In this document: in pieces, positions 34,512 to 43,400 of the stretch | Numbering within the stretch: the first letter of the stretch is position 1 | Layout: each line of letters begins with the position of its first letter | DNA from: ZC4RG29 sp964521255 | GTDB taxonomy: Bacteria > Bacteroidota > Bacteroidia > Cytophagales > Cyclobacteriaceae | NCBI GenBank assembly: GCA_964521255.1 | Contig: CAZFRM010000007.1 | Location: 62,001 to 126,000, forward strand | Reading direction: 5' to 3' | Length of the DNA stretch: 64,000 nucleotides | Program-made: the position numbers and the translations under genes | The notes under the pieces: generated by a model | The model's database searches: none | What the model was told of the DNA's origin: nothing | The model's input: the letters and a program-made list of their open reading frames with translations, nothing else

Positions 34512-35028
34512 AATAATTTACCTGGGCTTTTTTTTCTTTTCACTGATCTGTGCGCTTAATGTTAATGCACAAAGTGAAACCGAACTCGATAAGCGAAACG
34601 GGTTCAAAGACATAAAACTTGGAATGCTCATAGATTCGGTCAAAGGAGCTAAACTCAAAAAAGAATTTAAGGAAGGAGATAATGTGAATCTCTCTAAACT
34701 ATATGCTGTAGAACATCCGGACTACAGCACCATAGGTGAAATCAAAGTTCATAAAATTGAAATAAAAACTTATCGCGATTTTATCTATGAAATAAAAGTT
34801 GAGACAGAAAAAGATCCAAGGCTCATGAAAGCTATGGAAAGCATTTACGGATCTGCGACGTATGACGCTAAAAATAACCGCTACTTCTGGAAAAGTGAAC
34901 AACTTATTCTTACCTATGAATCTCAGTCAAAAAAGGAACTCCGCCTCGAATACAAATCCTACCTCGTCCCGAAAATGATGAGTGAAGACAAAGCAAAGAA
35001 AGTGGAGAATATTGCTGATGACTTCTGA
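34501..35028 (+). CDS. Hypothetical secreted protein
   Basis: This 175-residue protein has a signal peptide (MHPKIIYLGFFFFSLICALNVNAQ). The mature part begins 'RNGFKDIKLGMLIDSVKG', a pattern seen in small periplasmic proteins of Bacteroidota, and has a beta-rich middle (VHKIEIKTYRDFIYEIKVE) and a lysine-rich end. No cysteine pairs or catalytic motifs are visible. It overlaps the DUF2911 gene by 11 bases and is followed 33 bases later by the DUF1080 gene, so the three probably form an operon. Confidence 0.65.
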   Translation: MHPKIIYLGFFFFSLICALNVNAQSETELDKRNGFKDIKLGMLIDSVKGAKLKKEFKEGDNVNLSKLYAVEHPDYSTIGEIKVHKIEIKTYRDFIYEIKVETEKDPRLMKAMESIYGSATYDAKNNRYFWKSEQLILTYESQSKKELRLEYKSYLVPKMMSEDKAKKVENIADDF

Positions 35029-35061
35029 ATTTTATTTTGAATATACCGTAATACAAAACTT

Positions 35062-35808
35062 ATGAAACGATTCAATTATTTAATCCTTTTACTACTCGCT
35101 TCTGTTTCTCTCGCTTATGCTCAGCAAGACAAGAGAACACCGGAGTCAACCGAAGTGTGGGAACCACAACCTAAAATTGTTACTACGGGAGAACTCGGTA
35201 CACCACCGTCAGATGCCATCGTACTTTTCAATGGAAAAAATCTTGACGAATGGGTATCCGCAGAAGATGGTAGTCCGGCAAAGTGGACATTGAAAGATGG
35301 AGCAGTAACCGTTGCGCCTGGAACAAAGGATATCAAAACCAAAAAGCAGTTTGGCGACATGCAGCTACACATTGAATGGCGGTCTCCTGCTGTTACTGAT
35401 CCTTCTAAGGTAAGCCAGGGAAGAGGAAATAGTGGAATCTTTTTGCAGGAGCGTTACGAAGTTCAGGTGCTGGACAACTACGAAAACAAAACCTATTCAA
35501 ACGGCCAGGTTGGATCTATCTACAAACAATATATTCCACTTGCCAATCCCTCTAAAAAACCTGGCGAGTGGCAAGTCTACGATATCATTTATACCGCTCC
35601 ACGATTCAATGAAGATGGAAGAGCAATTATTCCGGCTTATGTGACCGTACTACTCAATGGTGTGCTCGTGGAAAATCATGTTGCTATTTGGGGATCTACA
35701 CAGTACATAGGCTACCCGCTCTATGAAAAGCACGATAAAGGATCTATTAAATTACAAGATCACGGCAACCTCGTGAGCTTTAGAAATATCTGGGTAAGAG
35801 AACTGTAG
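35062..35808 (+). CDS. DUF1080 (3-keto-disaccharide hydrolase-type) secreted protein
   Basis: The 248-residue product has a signal peptide (MKRFNYLILLLLASVSLAYAQ) and a single concanavalin-like jelly-roll domain of the DUF1080 family: 'AIVLFNGKNLDEW', 'GDMQLHIEWRSP', 'GRGNSGIFLQERYEVQVLDNYENKTY', 'KPGEWQVYDIIYTAPRF' and 'GSIKLQDHGNLVSFRNIWVREL'. Members cleave 3-keto-glycosides or bind sugars; the precise substrate here is unknown. It is the third gene of a secreted-protein set and is followed by a hairpin that reads as a terminator on the other strand. Confidence 0.9.
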   Translation: MKRFNYLILLLLASVSLAYAQQDKRTPESTEVWEPQPKIVTTGELGTPPSDAIVLFNGKNLDEWVSAEDGSPAKWTLKDGAVTVAPGTKDIKTKKQFGDMQLHIEWRSPAVTDPSKVSQGRGNSGIFLQERYEVQVLDNYENKTYSNGQVGSIYKQYIPLANPSKKPGEWQVYDIIYTAPRFNEDGRAIIPAYVTVLLNGVLVENHVAIWGSTQYIGYPLYEKHDKGSIKLQDHGNLVSFRNIWVREL

Positions 35809-35817
35809 ACTTGGTTT

Positions 35818-35852
35818 AAAAAAAACGAGGCTGACCTTTTGAGACAGTCTCG
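35818..35852 (-). terminator. Terminator for the minus-strand genes downstream of DUF1080
   Basis: On the minus strand CGAGACTG pairs with CAGCCTCG with one mismatch, and is followed by eight T residues. It lies about 60 bases beyond the stop of the small secreted gene at 35914. The plus strand shows no T tract after the hairpin. Confidence 0.55.
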
Positions 35853-35913
35853 CTTAACTTTAACCTTCTTATTTTCTTTGGTTGGCCGCCGAAAGCCACC
35901 TGGCTAAAAACTG

Positions 35914-36198
35914 TCAGCGGCTCCGATAGCGTAGCCGTGCGTTAAAGCGGTACGTATAAAGCGAGTTGTAGACCAATTGCCATTCCGAATACTCCAGGTA
36001 GCTGGTATCGCTGCGAACGCCGTTAAATTTCTCAACGTTGGTATAGAAAAAACCATAGTCTTCCAAAAGACCGGTGGTTACATAACTCCGGTTCACCTGG
36101 AAGATCGACTCCACCTGCGTTTTATACGCGGATGAAACCTGGGCAAAGCAAGACACTGTTGCTATGAGCAGCAACGTTAAGAGAGGTATTTTTTTCAT
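35914..36198 (-). CDS. Short secreted protein, possibly a truncated larger protein
   Basis: From the ATG at 36198 this encodes 94 residues with a signal peptide (MKKIPLLTLLLIATVSCFAQ). The rest contains 'NRSYVTTGLLEDYGFFYTNVEKFNGV' and 'EWQLVYNSLYTYRFNAR'. The pattern 'TGLL(x)DYG ... W..LYN.L' looks like the N-terminal region of much larger surface proteins of Bacteroidota, so this may be a leftover 5' fragment. The protein ends abruptly in RLRYRSR. No continuation was found downstream on the same strand. Confidence 0.5.
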   Translation of the reverse strand: MKKIPLLTLLLIATVSCFAQVSSAYKTQVESIFQVNRSYVTTGLLEDYGFFYTNVEKFNGVRSDTSYLEYSEWQLVYNSLYTYRFNARLRYRSR

Positions 36199-36217
36199 AA
36201 GCAATATGTTTTAGGGT

Positions 36218-36724
36218 TTAGTTTGCATAGGTGAGATCAAAACGGCCATTGGCAACTTTTATCGTATCACAACCGGTAACTATTGATGAAAACTCAAAAA
36301 GCCCTGAAATAATTAACGCATCAGGATCATGATTCGTAATCTTAAGACTCCCGCTAATTGTATTCTCAGCAAAATAATTACAACCTCTTAAGTTAGAGAA
36401 GAACTCAGCAGCTCCTTCATTTTTGCCAGACAGATCAAATTGTCGTCCCGAAATAATCAATGTACCTTTATCGTTTACAGCAAGTCTCATTGATTCACCG
36501 TGACCCTGGAGGTCTGCGCCTATATGAAGAAGGCCCTCCTGATAGAAAGCTACCGCATCAATTGAAGTTCTGGTCACCCATGCTTTTCCATTCACCAGAC
36601 AACCAAATGTATTTTTACCTTCCTGTGTGGCCGGGGGTAATTTTTCAAGCTCTGTCTTTGGTTTCGGATTGTCTTTGCAGCCGCCAAGTGTGCAGAGCAG
36701 CAGGAATAGAAAAAATGTTTTCAT
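36218..36724 (-). CDS. Hypothetical lipoprotein
   Basis: The 168-residue product has a lipobox (LLLCTLGGC-KDN), a proline-rich linker, and then 'NTFGCLVNGKAWVTRTSIDAVAFYQ', the typical beginning of a beta-sandwich family of Bacteroidota lipoproteins. 'GTLIISGRQFDL' and 'SGLFEFSSIVTGCDTIKVANGRFDLTY' complete the pattern. It is likely surface or periplasmic with unknown function. The small secreted gene follows 19 bases downstream, so they are probably co-transcribed. Confidence 0.7.
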   Translation of the reverse strand: MKTFFLFLLLCTLGGCKDNPKPKTELEKLPPATQEGKNTFGCLVNGKAWVTRTSIDAVAFYQEGLLHIGADLQGHGESMRLAVNDKGTLIISGRQFDLSGKNEGAAEFFSNLRGCNYFAENTISGSLKITNHDPDALIISGLFEFSSIVTGCDTIKVANGRFDLTYAN

Positions 36725-36901
36725 TTTAATGAATGAAGTCTGATGAATAAAAAACTATCTGGAAACGCATCCATCTTTTTTATTGATGACGGTTTAAACT
36801 CAATAATGAATCAGCACATAACCCTAACAAGTCCGCTACTGCTCAATTAACGATGGGCTCAAAAGAAAAGCAGTCAGCAGAACATACATCAAAGTTAATC
36901 G

Positions 36902-36996
36902 TTAAGGGCATCTCTAAAAACTATTTTTTTATTGGCCTCATCCCTTCCCTTCTCCGATTGGAGAAGGACAGAGGAGGTTTTTAGAGATGCCCTTAA
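36902..36996. mobile_element. MITE-like inverted repeat with 20-bp perfect arms
   Basis: TTAAGGGCATCTCTAAAAAC (36902-36921) and its exact reverse complement (36977-36996) enclose 55 bases with an inner palindrome TTCTCC-GATT-GGAGAA. The sequence GTTAATCGT occurs on both outer sides (36894-36902 and 36999-37007) and could be a 9-bp target duplication, although it is not perfectly flush with the arms. It lies in the 300-base spacer between lgt and the lipoprotein gene, where no gene is seen. Confidence 0.65.
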
Positions 36997-37024
36997 TGGT
37001 TAATCGTGAAAGAATGTACAACCA

Positions 37025-37804
37025 TTAACCTTTAACAATTAACCTATTCCTCCTTGACCATCTAAAGTAGATCATCAGTACCACTATGATGATCAAAAGA
37101 GCGATCAACTGAGAATTCGATAAGATATTATCAATAATAAATCCCCGTGCGATATCGCCTCGAAAATATTCCAGTATAAATCTTCCGGCTGCATACAATA
37201 ACATATACAGAAGAAACAACTGGCCATGAAATGATTTTCTGTCGCGGAGAAATAAAAGAAAAAGCATTACCATGAAAATAAATGAAGCCTCATATAGTTG
37301 TGTCGGGTGCAATGGTGTATTCTTTGGATAAGCCTGGCAAGCGGGATCTGTGAACGACACACCAAAGATTGTATGCGTAGGTTTTCCGTAACAACACCCT
37401 GCCATAAAGCATCCGATACGTCCAAAAAAATGAACCAGGCAGGTAGTTATGGCCATGATGTCCAGCATTTGATACACCGGTAACTTATGCTTTTTAAAAA
37501 ACCAGTACATCGTTGGAATGGCAAAGAGAAACGAACCATAAAAAACAAAACCCCTGCCTGCCAAAAGTTTTTCTGGTTTGCTTATGTAGTATGAAGGGTC
37601 TTCAAAAAACAGGAATACCTTTCCGCCAATAAATGCTGCCGCGAAAATGTAAAGGAATAGCGAGTTTGCTATATCGAATGTCAATCCTGTTTCTTTTTTA
37701 CCACGTATGGCCATATAGGCAACACCCGCTATGACGCCTAAGGCAATCATAAAGCCATAGCTATAAATCTTCAGGCTACCTAACTCGAATAAGACAGGAT
37801 GCAT
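37025..37804 (-). CDS. lgt: Prolipoprotein diacylglyceryl transferase
   Basis: The 259-residue integral membrane protein has about seven hydrophobic helices and the Lgt signatures: 'HPVLFELGSLKIYSYGFMIALGVI' at the start, 'FFGRIGCFMAGCCYGKPT' (the conserved Arg/Gly-rich signature loop) and 'LHPTQLYEA'. It adds diacylglycerol to the lipobox cysteine of prolipoproteins, the first step of lipoprotein maturation, which this window with its many lipoproteins needs. It appears to be a single gene on its strand. Confidence 0.96.
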   Translation of the reverse strand: MHPVLFELGSLKIYSYGFMIALGVIAGVAYMAIRGKKETGLTFDIANSLFLYIFAAAFIGGKVFLFFEDPSYYISKPEKLLAGRGFVFYGSFLFAIPTMYWFFKKHKLPVYQMLDIMAITTCLVHFFGRIGCFMAGCCYGKPTHTIFGVSFTDPACQAYPKNTPLHPTQLYEASFIFMVMLFLLFLRDRKSFHGQLFLLYMLLYAAGRFILEYFRGDIARGFIIDNILSNSQLIALLIIIVVLMIYFRWSRRNRLIVKG

Positions 37805-37896
37805 GGTTAATTATCAATTACTCAATATAATGATGTACCGATTTTTTCTGATCGATCGAATGATCAATAAATATAAAGAAAACTAATCTTATACAA

Positions 37897-39060
37897 TTAT
37901 CCTTTGTAAGATACCCGGTAAATCACGCCTGCTGCGTCATCAGAAATCAGCATTGAACCATCCGGTAGCAACAGTACATCTACCGGCCGGCCCCAGGCTT
38001 CTTGCTTTGCTTCATCCAGCCATCCACTGGCAAATGTCTCGTAGGAAGCAGCATCACTATTATTTTGAACTTTAACCAAACTCACTCTATACCCGATTTT
38101 CTTCGAACGATTCCATGATCCATGCTCTGCAATGAACAAATTATTTTTGTATGTATCAGGAAACATTTCACCGGTATAAAACTTTAGTCCCAATGGTGCA
38201 ACGTGAGGGTCCAGGCGGCGCGCCGGTTTAATAAAGTCACTGCATGGCCGTTTGTTACCAAACTCCGGATCTTTTATATCACCGCCGTGACAATACGGAT
38301 ATCCAAAATGCATTCCTGCTTTTGTTGCTTTATTCAGTTCACAGGGAGGAATATCATCACCCAGCATATCTCTACCGTTATCTGTAAACCACAAATTCTT
38401 TGTTACCGGGTGCCACGTAAAGCCAACTGAATTGCGAATACCATGCGCGAATATTTCTCTACCCGAACCATCATCATTAAGTCGCGTAATCGATGCATAA
38501 ATCTCATCCGGTTCACAGATGTTACAGGGAGCACCAACCGGCACATACAATTTTCCATCGGGTCCAAAAGCAATATATTTCCAGCCATGATGCGTGTCCG
38601 TTGGATATTGATCGTTGATAACAATTGGTTTAGGTGGGGCTTCAAGATTCTCTTCAATATTTGGAAATTTAAGAATCCTGTTTACTTCAGCCACATATAA
38701 ATCTCCATTCTTAAAGGCAACTCCATTCGGCATATTTAAACCTGAAGCAATTACCCAGCGCTTATCCGCTTTAAAATCATTATCGGTGTCCTTTACTGCA
38801 TATACTTTGTCACCGTCCTTGTTGCCAACATAAATCACCCCGGAAGGACTTCGTACCATTGACCGGGCATCGTTTACTTCTGCATAAACTTCAATCTTAA
38901 AGCCTTGTGGCAAAACAATTTTATTCAGCGGTAAAGATTTAGATTTATCGGTTATGGCAGGCTCACTGCCTGCGTTGTTTTCCGGAGGTTCTTTTGCTGT
39001 GCTGGTACAACTTATTTCGATGGCTAATAAAATGACCAGGGAAAAGCAGATGGTTTTCAT
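37897..39060 (-). CDS. Sorbosone-dehydrogenase-like beta-propeller lipoprotein
   Basis: From the ATG at 39060 this 387-residue lipoprotein (signal ending AIEISC-TSTAKEPP) has a six-bladed propeller of the glucose/L-sorbosone dehydrogenase type: 'LPQGFKIEVYAEVNDARSM', 'GLNMPNGVAFKNGDLYVAEVNRIL', 'VGAPCNICEPD', 'HGIRNSVGFTWHPVTKNLWFTDNGRD' and 'RPVDVLLLPDGSMLISDDAAGVIYRV'. Such enzymes may use PQQ; no cytochrome domain is attached. The frame can be extended to 39114, but this would run into a palindromic element and displace the signal peptide. Confidence 0.85.
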   Translation of the reverse strand: MKTICFSLVILLAIEISCTSTAKEPPENNAGSEPAITDKSKSLPLNKIVLPQGFKIEVYAEVNDARSMVRSPSGVIYVGNKDGDKVYAVKDTDNDFKADKRWVIASGLNMPNGVAFKNGDLYVAEVNRILKFPNIEENLEAPPKPIVINDQYPTDTHHGWKYIAFGPDGKLYVPVGAPCNICEPDEIYASITRLNDDGSGREIFAHGIRNSVGFTWHPVTKNLWFTDNGRDMLGDDIPPCELNKATKAGMHFGYPYCHGGDIKDPEFGNKRPCSDFIKPARRLDPHVAPLGLKFYTGEMFPDTYKNNLFIAEHGSWNRSKKIGYRVSLVKVQNNSDAASYETFASGWLDEAKQEAWGRPVDVLLLPDGSMLISDDAAGVIYRVSYKG

Positions 39061-39084
39061 AAAGTTTAATTTTTTTATCAATGT

Positions 39085-39206
39085 TGTACGACTAAAATAT
39101 AGCATTCCTTTCAATCCCTTGATTTTCTTGATGTTTCTTTATCTGGCCCTATTATGGAATCAAGAAAATCAAGGGATTACAAAGGTGTTCTTTTTTTAGT
39201 CGGACA
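39085..39206. mobile_element. MITE-like element with TGTnCGACTAAAA termini
   Basis: The terminal repeats TGTACGACTAAAA (39085-39097) and its complement with one mismatch (39194-39206) flank a second, perfect 20-bp inverted pair: AATCCCTTGATTTTCTTGAT (39113-39132) and its complement (39159-39178), with a 26-base loop. There is no coding capacity. It lies between the divergent dehydrogenase and ABC-F genes, so it replaces or contains part of their promoter region. Confidence 0.7.
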
Positions 39207-39335
39207 TTAGTGTTTTTTATATTAAATAAAGTTGGACAATGTTTTTTGTTCTTTAAGTGCCTTTTCCGTCAGCGGATAGTAATTCATTCAAATCTGATTT
39301 ATAGAAGATCAACAAACATCCTTATTTTTGCGGCC

Positions 39336-41252
39336 ATGATTTCCATTTCAAATATTTCCTATTTTATCGGAGGCAGGGCCCTGTACGAAAATGCCAGTAT
39401 GTTCATTAAACCGAAAGATAAAATCGGGCTGATCGGGCTGAATGGCCGGGGAAAATCTACACTGTTAAAACTTATTCATGGAGAACTGAAGGTAAGTGAA
39501 GGTTCCATCAGCATGAGTAATAGTTGTACAATTGGTTTTTTAAATCAGGACCTTCTCTCCTATCAGACGGAAGATAGCATTCTAACCGTTGCCATGGAAG
39601 CCTTCAAAGAAGCTGTGGATACCCAGCGACAATTAGAGAAAGTAATAAAGAAATTAGAAACCGAATATTCTGACGACCTGGTTGAAAAAATGAGCAAGCT
39701 CCAGGAAAAATTTGAACACCTGGACGGCTATACCATGCAATCAAAAGCAGAAGAAGTTTTGGAAGGAATTGGTTTTAGTACCGCTGATCTTCATCGGCCG
39801 CTCAAAGAATTTTCCGGAGGATGGCGCATGCGCGTTATGCTGGCAAAATTACTTCTTGAAAATCCGTCATTGCTTATGCTTGACGAGCCTACCAACCACC
39901 TTGACTTACCTTCAATTGAATGGGTGGAAAATTATCTCCGTAATTACGAAGGCGCTGTTATAATCGTTTCTCACGATCGCCGGTTTCTCGATAATGTAAT
40001 AACCAAAACCGTAGATGTTACCAATCTTCAACTTGTGACGTATGAAGGAAACTATTCATATTATTTGAAAGAGAAAGAACAGCGTCAGGAAATACAACAG
40101 AATGCTTACGAAAATCAGCAACAAAAAATTCGTCAGACGGAAAGATTCATTGAACGATTCAGAGCTAAGGCAACGAAGTCACGTCAGGTGCAATCACGTG
40201 TAAAAGCGCTGGAACGAATGGATCTGATTGATGAAGTGACCGATGATACAGCGGCGGTAAACTTCAGGTTCCACTTTAGCCAGCAACCCGGGCGATTCAT
40301 TATGACCTTAAAAGACATATCAAAGTCGTATGGAGAAATTGAAATACTAAAGCACACATCTGTTGCGATAGAGCGTGGCGACAAGATTGCTTTAATTGGT
40401 GCGAACGGTAAAGGTAAGTCTACATTATTGAGAATCATTAATGGTAACGAACCCATTGAAGGAGAACGTGCGGGTGGTTACAATGTAATACCTGCTTTCT
40501 TTGCGCAGCACCAGCTTGAAGATCTTCATGTAGAAAATGAAATACTGGAAGAGCTAAAGCAAGCGGGTTCCGGAAAAACAGAACAGGAATTACGGAATGT
40601 ACTGGGATGCTTTTTGTTTTCAGATGAAGATGTGTTTAAAAAAATAAAGGTACTATCAGGTGGCGAGAAATCGCGGGTAGCATTAGCGAAGACACTAATT
40701 TCAGAAGCTAACTTTCTTCTTTTAGATGAACCCACCAACCACCTTGATTTTATTTCAGAGAATATTCTGATCCAGGCCTTGCAGCAATACAAAGGAAGTT
40801 TTGTTGTTGTATCCCACAACCGTCACTTCGTAAATCAGATTGCAAACAAGATATGGTACATCGAAAACAAACAGATTAAAGAATACCCTGGAACCTATGA
40901 AGAATATGAGTACTGGGTAAAAAATATTAAAGTTGATCAGGCAGAAGAAACAAAAACCGTTGCTACTCCTCCTAAAAAATCAGTCGTAAAAGAGTCAAGA
41001 CCTCAGCAGTCAACTAATCCTGATGAAAAAGTTAAGTTGTTGGAAAAAGACATGAAGAAAGTGGAAGCGATAATTGAAAAGCACCAGGAGCAACGGAATA
41101 ATCTTGAAAAGGAGCTGGCTAAGCCTGAAGTTTATAACGACCTGGAAAAAGCAAAACAAATCCAGCAGGAGTTTGAATTGGTTAAGAGCGAATTAGAAAA
41201 GGCAAACAAACGCTGGGAAGAAATTGCTGTTGAGCTGGATGCTTTAAGTTGA
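39336..41252 (+). CDS. ABC-F family ATPase (Uup/Ettu-type)
   Basis: From the ATG at 39336 this 638-residue soluble protein has two ABC domains. The first has Walker A GLNGRGKST and signature FSGGWRMRVMLAKLL with 'LLMLDEPTNHLD'; the second has GANGKGKST, LSGGEKSRVALAKTL and 'FLLLDEPTNHLD'. A charged linker and a C-terminal coiled coil (about 545-638) follow the Uup pattern. ABC-F proteins act on the ribosome to relieve stalling or give antibiotic resistance. No membrane domain is present. The upstream in-frame extension covers TATTTTTG at 39323-39330, a probable -7 box. Confidence 0.93.
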   Translation: MISISNISYFIGGRALYENASMFIKPKDKIGLIGLNGRGKSTLLKLIHGELKVSEGSISMSNSCTIGFLNQDLLSYQTEDSILTVAMEAFKEAVDTQRQLEKVIKKLETEYSDDLVEKMSKLQEKFEHLDGYTMQSKAEEVLEGIGFSTADLHRPLKEFSGGWRMRVMLAKLLLENPSLLMLDEPTNHLDLPSIEWVENYLRNYEGAVIIVSHDRRFLDNVITKTVDVTNLQLVTYEGNYSYYLKEKEQRQEIQQNAYENQQQKIRQTERFIERFRAKATKSRQVQSRVKALERMDLIDEVTDDTAAVNFRFHFSQQPGRFIMTLKDISKSYGEIEILKHTSVAIERGDKIALIGANGKGKSTLLRIINGNEPIEGERAGGYNVIPAFFAQHQLEDLHVENEILEELKQAGSGKTEQELRNVLGCFLFSDEDVFKKIKVLSGGEKSRVALAKTLISEANFLLLDEPTNHLDFISENILIQALQQYKGSFVVVSHNRHFVNQIANKIWYIENKQIKEYPGTYEEYEYWVKNIKVDQAEETKTVATPPKKSVVKESRPQQSTNPDEKVKLLEKDMKKVEAIIEKHQEQRNNLEKELAKPEVYNDLEKAKQIQQEFELVKSELEKANKRWEEIAVELDALS

Positions 41253-41432
41253 AAGCTTATTAATCGTTTAGTGATTTATTATAGTGCTACTTAGTTCATT
41301 CAAAAATCTATGATACAAACGAAAAAATGGCAATAAGCAATTTTGCCTACTGCGATTGCCTATTGCCTACTTTTCAACATTGGTTAATATCCGTTGATAA
41401 AATGTTCTGTATTAGTAAATGATGCTCTCTCA

Positions 41433-42008
41433 TTAATAGTTGAAGCCGACGCCTATCTGAAACGTAAAGCGATTAAATTCTTCACTCATATCTGTACTCA
41501 TGTAAGGCCATCCCCAAATCCAATCAAACGAGTATTCAACACGTTGAAGTTTATACCCGGCAGCAATTGAGATGTTAAATCTTTCAGACTCCATTCTATA
41601 ACCGAGCATAGGATTAAACATCAGTCCTCCTTCATCTTTCTCATTAGCTACACCCTCTATCCTTCCCAACCGATGGCCATATGCATAACCTGCATTGGTC
41701 TGAATGTAAAGCGCATTGTTTTTTATTTTTCCAAAGTCGAAAGAAAGGCTGCCAAAAACCGGCACGGTTCTCCAACCGTCATAACCTTCAACTCCTATTC
41801 CTGCACCAAGACGCCATCTATGCATAGCAATTCCGTGAGTTGTACTAAGGCTTGCTGTTAAGGTTTTGTTATCGCCTCCTGATAAAATTCCTGTTGCAAA
41901 AGAATTCCAGTATTTAATGACAGGTTTTTGAATGAATGAACTGTCCTGACCGTTAACGGCATTGAACAAAAGCATTGAGCAAGAAAATAAAAGATACTTA
42001 ATCCTCAT
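41433..42008 (-). CDS. Outer-membrane beta-barrel-like protein
   Basis: The 191-residue protein has a signal peptide (MRIKYLLFSCSMLLFNAVNG) and alternating amphipathic strands with aromatic belts ('WRLGAGIGVEGYDGW', 'VFGSLSFDFGKIKNNALYIQTNAGYAYGH', 'RFTFQIGVGFNY'), ending in a terminal aromatic Tyr as in outer-membrane proteins. It overlaps the LVIVD gene by 11 bases and is the last gene of the sigma-factor set. No specific function is recognised. Confidence 0.7.
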   Translation of the reverse strand: MRIKYLLFSCSMLLFNAVNGQDSSFIQKPVIKYWNSFATGILSGGDNKTLTASLSTTHGIAMHRWRLGAGIGVEGYDGWRTVPVFGSLSFDFGKIKNNALYIQTNAGYAYGHRLGRIEGVANEKDEGGLMFNPMLGYRMESERFNISIAAGYKLQRVEYSFDWIWGWPYMSTDMSEEFNRFTFQIGVGFNY

Positions 42009-43341
42009 GCTTTATGCCGATGTGACTGAGTAGTTTTAAATCTTTTAGGTTGGAATAATCGTATTGAAAAATTCCATTCTCCCCAATAAGCATCAGCGTG
42101 TTTTGAAAAGGGATAACATCAAATGCATGTATATTTTTATGATGTGCAAGAAGATTTTTATCTATTGCACGTTTGTCTTTGATATCAAACATTTTTAGTC
42201 CGGCATTACCATCACACAAAAAAAGAAGATCCTTATCAACACCCAGTCCATGGGGGTTCTTCATATTGTAACTTTCTATAAGCTTAGGTGATTGTAGATT
42301 GCTGATGTCGAGTACATCAAGCTGATTATTAAAACCATCACACGTTGGATTACCGGAACGTAGTGTTACATATGCATATTTTCCATCGACGACAACAGGA
42401 TCACAACTGTTAGCGTGCTGGAAGGTGCTTATCTTTGTTGGACTTTCCGGAGATGAAATATCAAGTATGTGCATTCCGCTTCTCGCCCCGATAAATAATT
42501 TATCTTCATACGGGAAAATGGTTTCAATATCCCAGTTCACATAATACTTATCTTTTGGCTGTGGTGCAGATTCAGTTGAAACATCAACGACTCTTACATC
42601 GCCTCCATCCAACATATATAAATAGTTATCATTGATTGTGAATCTAGCCAAAGAACCGCCAAGCCCGGATCCAGAGCCGTTCCCCGGTGCTATGGCGGTC
42701 TTTGAGCTAAAATTAGATGCGGCTTCCATGGGCATCGCGATACCCAGATCATAATAAATGCCACCCCATGGTTGATATTGAATCCTACAGTCTTCTGCTT
42801 CCACGTTCATTTCTTTCTTCTGCCATTCGGTTACCACACCCTGGGCCTGATCCACATAAAATCCCAAACTGTTGTAGGTTGTAAATATGCCTTCTTCGCG
42901 ATCTACTTCTTTAATGGAATTAAGATCAGAAATGTCAATGGATACAAGGTCAATATAACTATCGGCATACAGGATGTTTCCCTTAATAGCCAGGTCATAG
43001 TTACCGGGTATTTTAATAAAAGTTTTTGCTATTGGATTTCTTTTGTCTTTATCATCAATAACATGAATGCCTTCTCCCGGCTCATTGATAAAAAGGAAAT
43101 CGTCTTTGAAATAGATCTTTCCAATAGCCCCTATCGGTTTTGCATTTGTTGCCTTAACACCCGATCGAATGTCTGCGAGCGTGGTGTAAACGGGCTCATA
43201 ATAAACAAAGTGATTGTGAACTTCGCAGCGATCGCTACATCCTTCGAGAAGGACACTTAATCCCAGGAGAGCGGTAAGGAAGAGCAATGCATAGAGTGAC
43301 ACATGCACTCTTTTTTGAATTCTATTTTCCAACGTATCCAT
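41998..43341 (-). CDS. LVIVD-repeat lipoprotein
   Basis: This 447-residue lipoprotein (lipobox SVLLEGC-SDRCEVH) is made of LVIVD-type beta-propeller blades: 'LFINEPGEGIHVIDDKDKRNP', 'LVSIDISDLNSI', 'VRVVDVSTESAPQ', 'MHILDISSPESP', 'LDVLDISNLQSP' and 'LKMFDIKDKRAI'. Such repeats form surface propellers, often of unknown role. The gene is 59 bases after the putative anti-sigma gene and overlaps the beta-barrel gene, so all four are probably one operon. The signal peptide is preceded by a 16-residue charged start. Confidence 0.82.
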   Translation of the reverse strand: MDTLENRIQKRVHVSLYALLFLTALLGLSVLLEGCSDRCEVHNHFVYYEPVYTTLADIRSGVKATNAKPIGAIGKIYFKDDFLFINEPGEGIHVIDDKDKRNPIAKTFIKIPGNYDLAIKGNILYADSYIDLVSIDISDLNSIKEVDREEGIFTTYNSLGFYVDQAQGVVTEWQKKEMNVEAEDCRIQYQPWGGIYYDLGIAMPMEAASNFSSKTAIAPGNGSGSGLGGSLARFTINDNYLYMLDGGDVRVVDVSTESAPQPKDKYYVNWDIETIFPYEDKLFIGARSGMHILDISSPESPTKISTFQHANSCDPVVVDGKYAYVTLRSGNPTCDGFNNQLDVLDISNLQSPKLIESYNMKNPHGLGVDKDLLFLCDGNAGLKMFDIKDKRAIDKNLLAHHKNIHAFDVIPFQNTLMLIGENGIFQYDYSNLKDLKLLSHIGIKHED

Positions 43342-43400
43342 AATAAAGGAGAGGTTTAGTTACAACTCCTTAGACACAAGGGTTGGAAAACAGGTTGGAA

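Noticed and set aside
35821..35852. The hairpin GAGACTGTCTCAAAAGG as an insertion-sequence end
   Set aside because: It resembles some IS termini, but no matching second end or transposase remnant was found, and it works well as a terminator followed by T8 on the minus strand.
42772..43260. A 162-residue plus-strand frame opposite the LVIVD-repeat gene
   Set aside because: Aromatic-rich shadow of the propeller gene with no recognisable motif or promoter.
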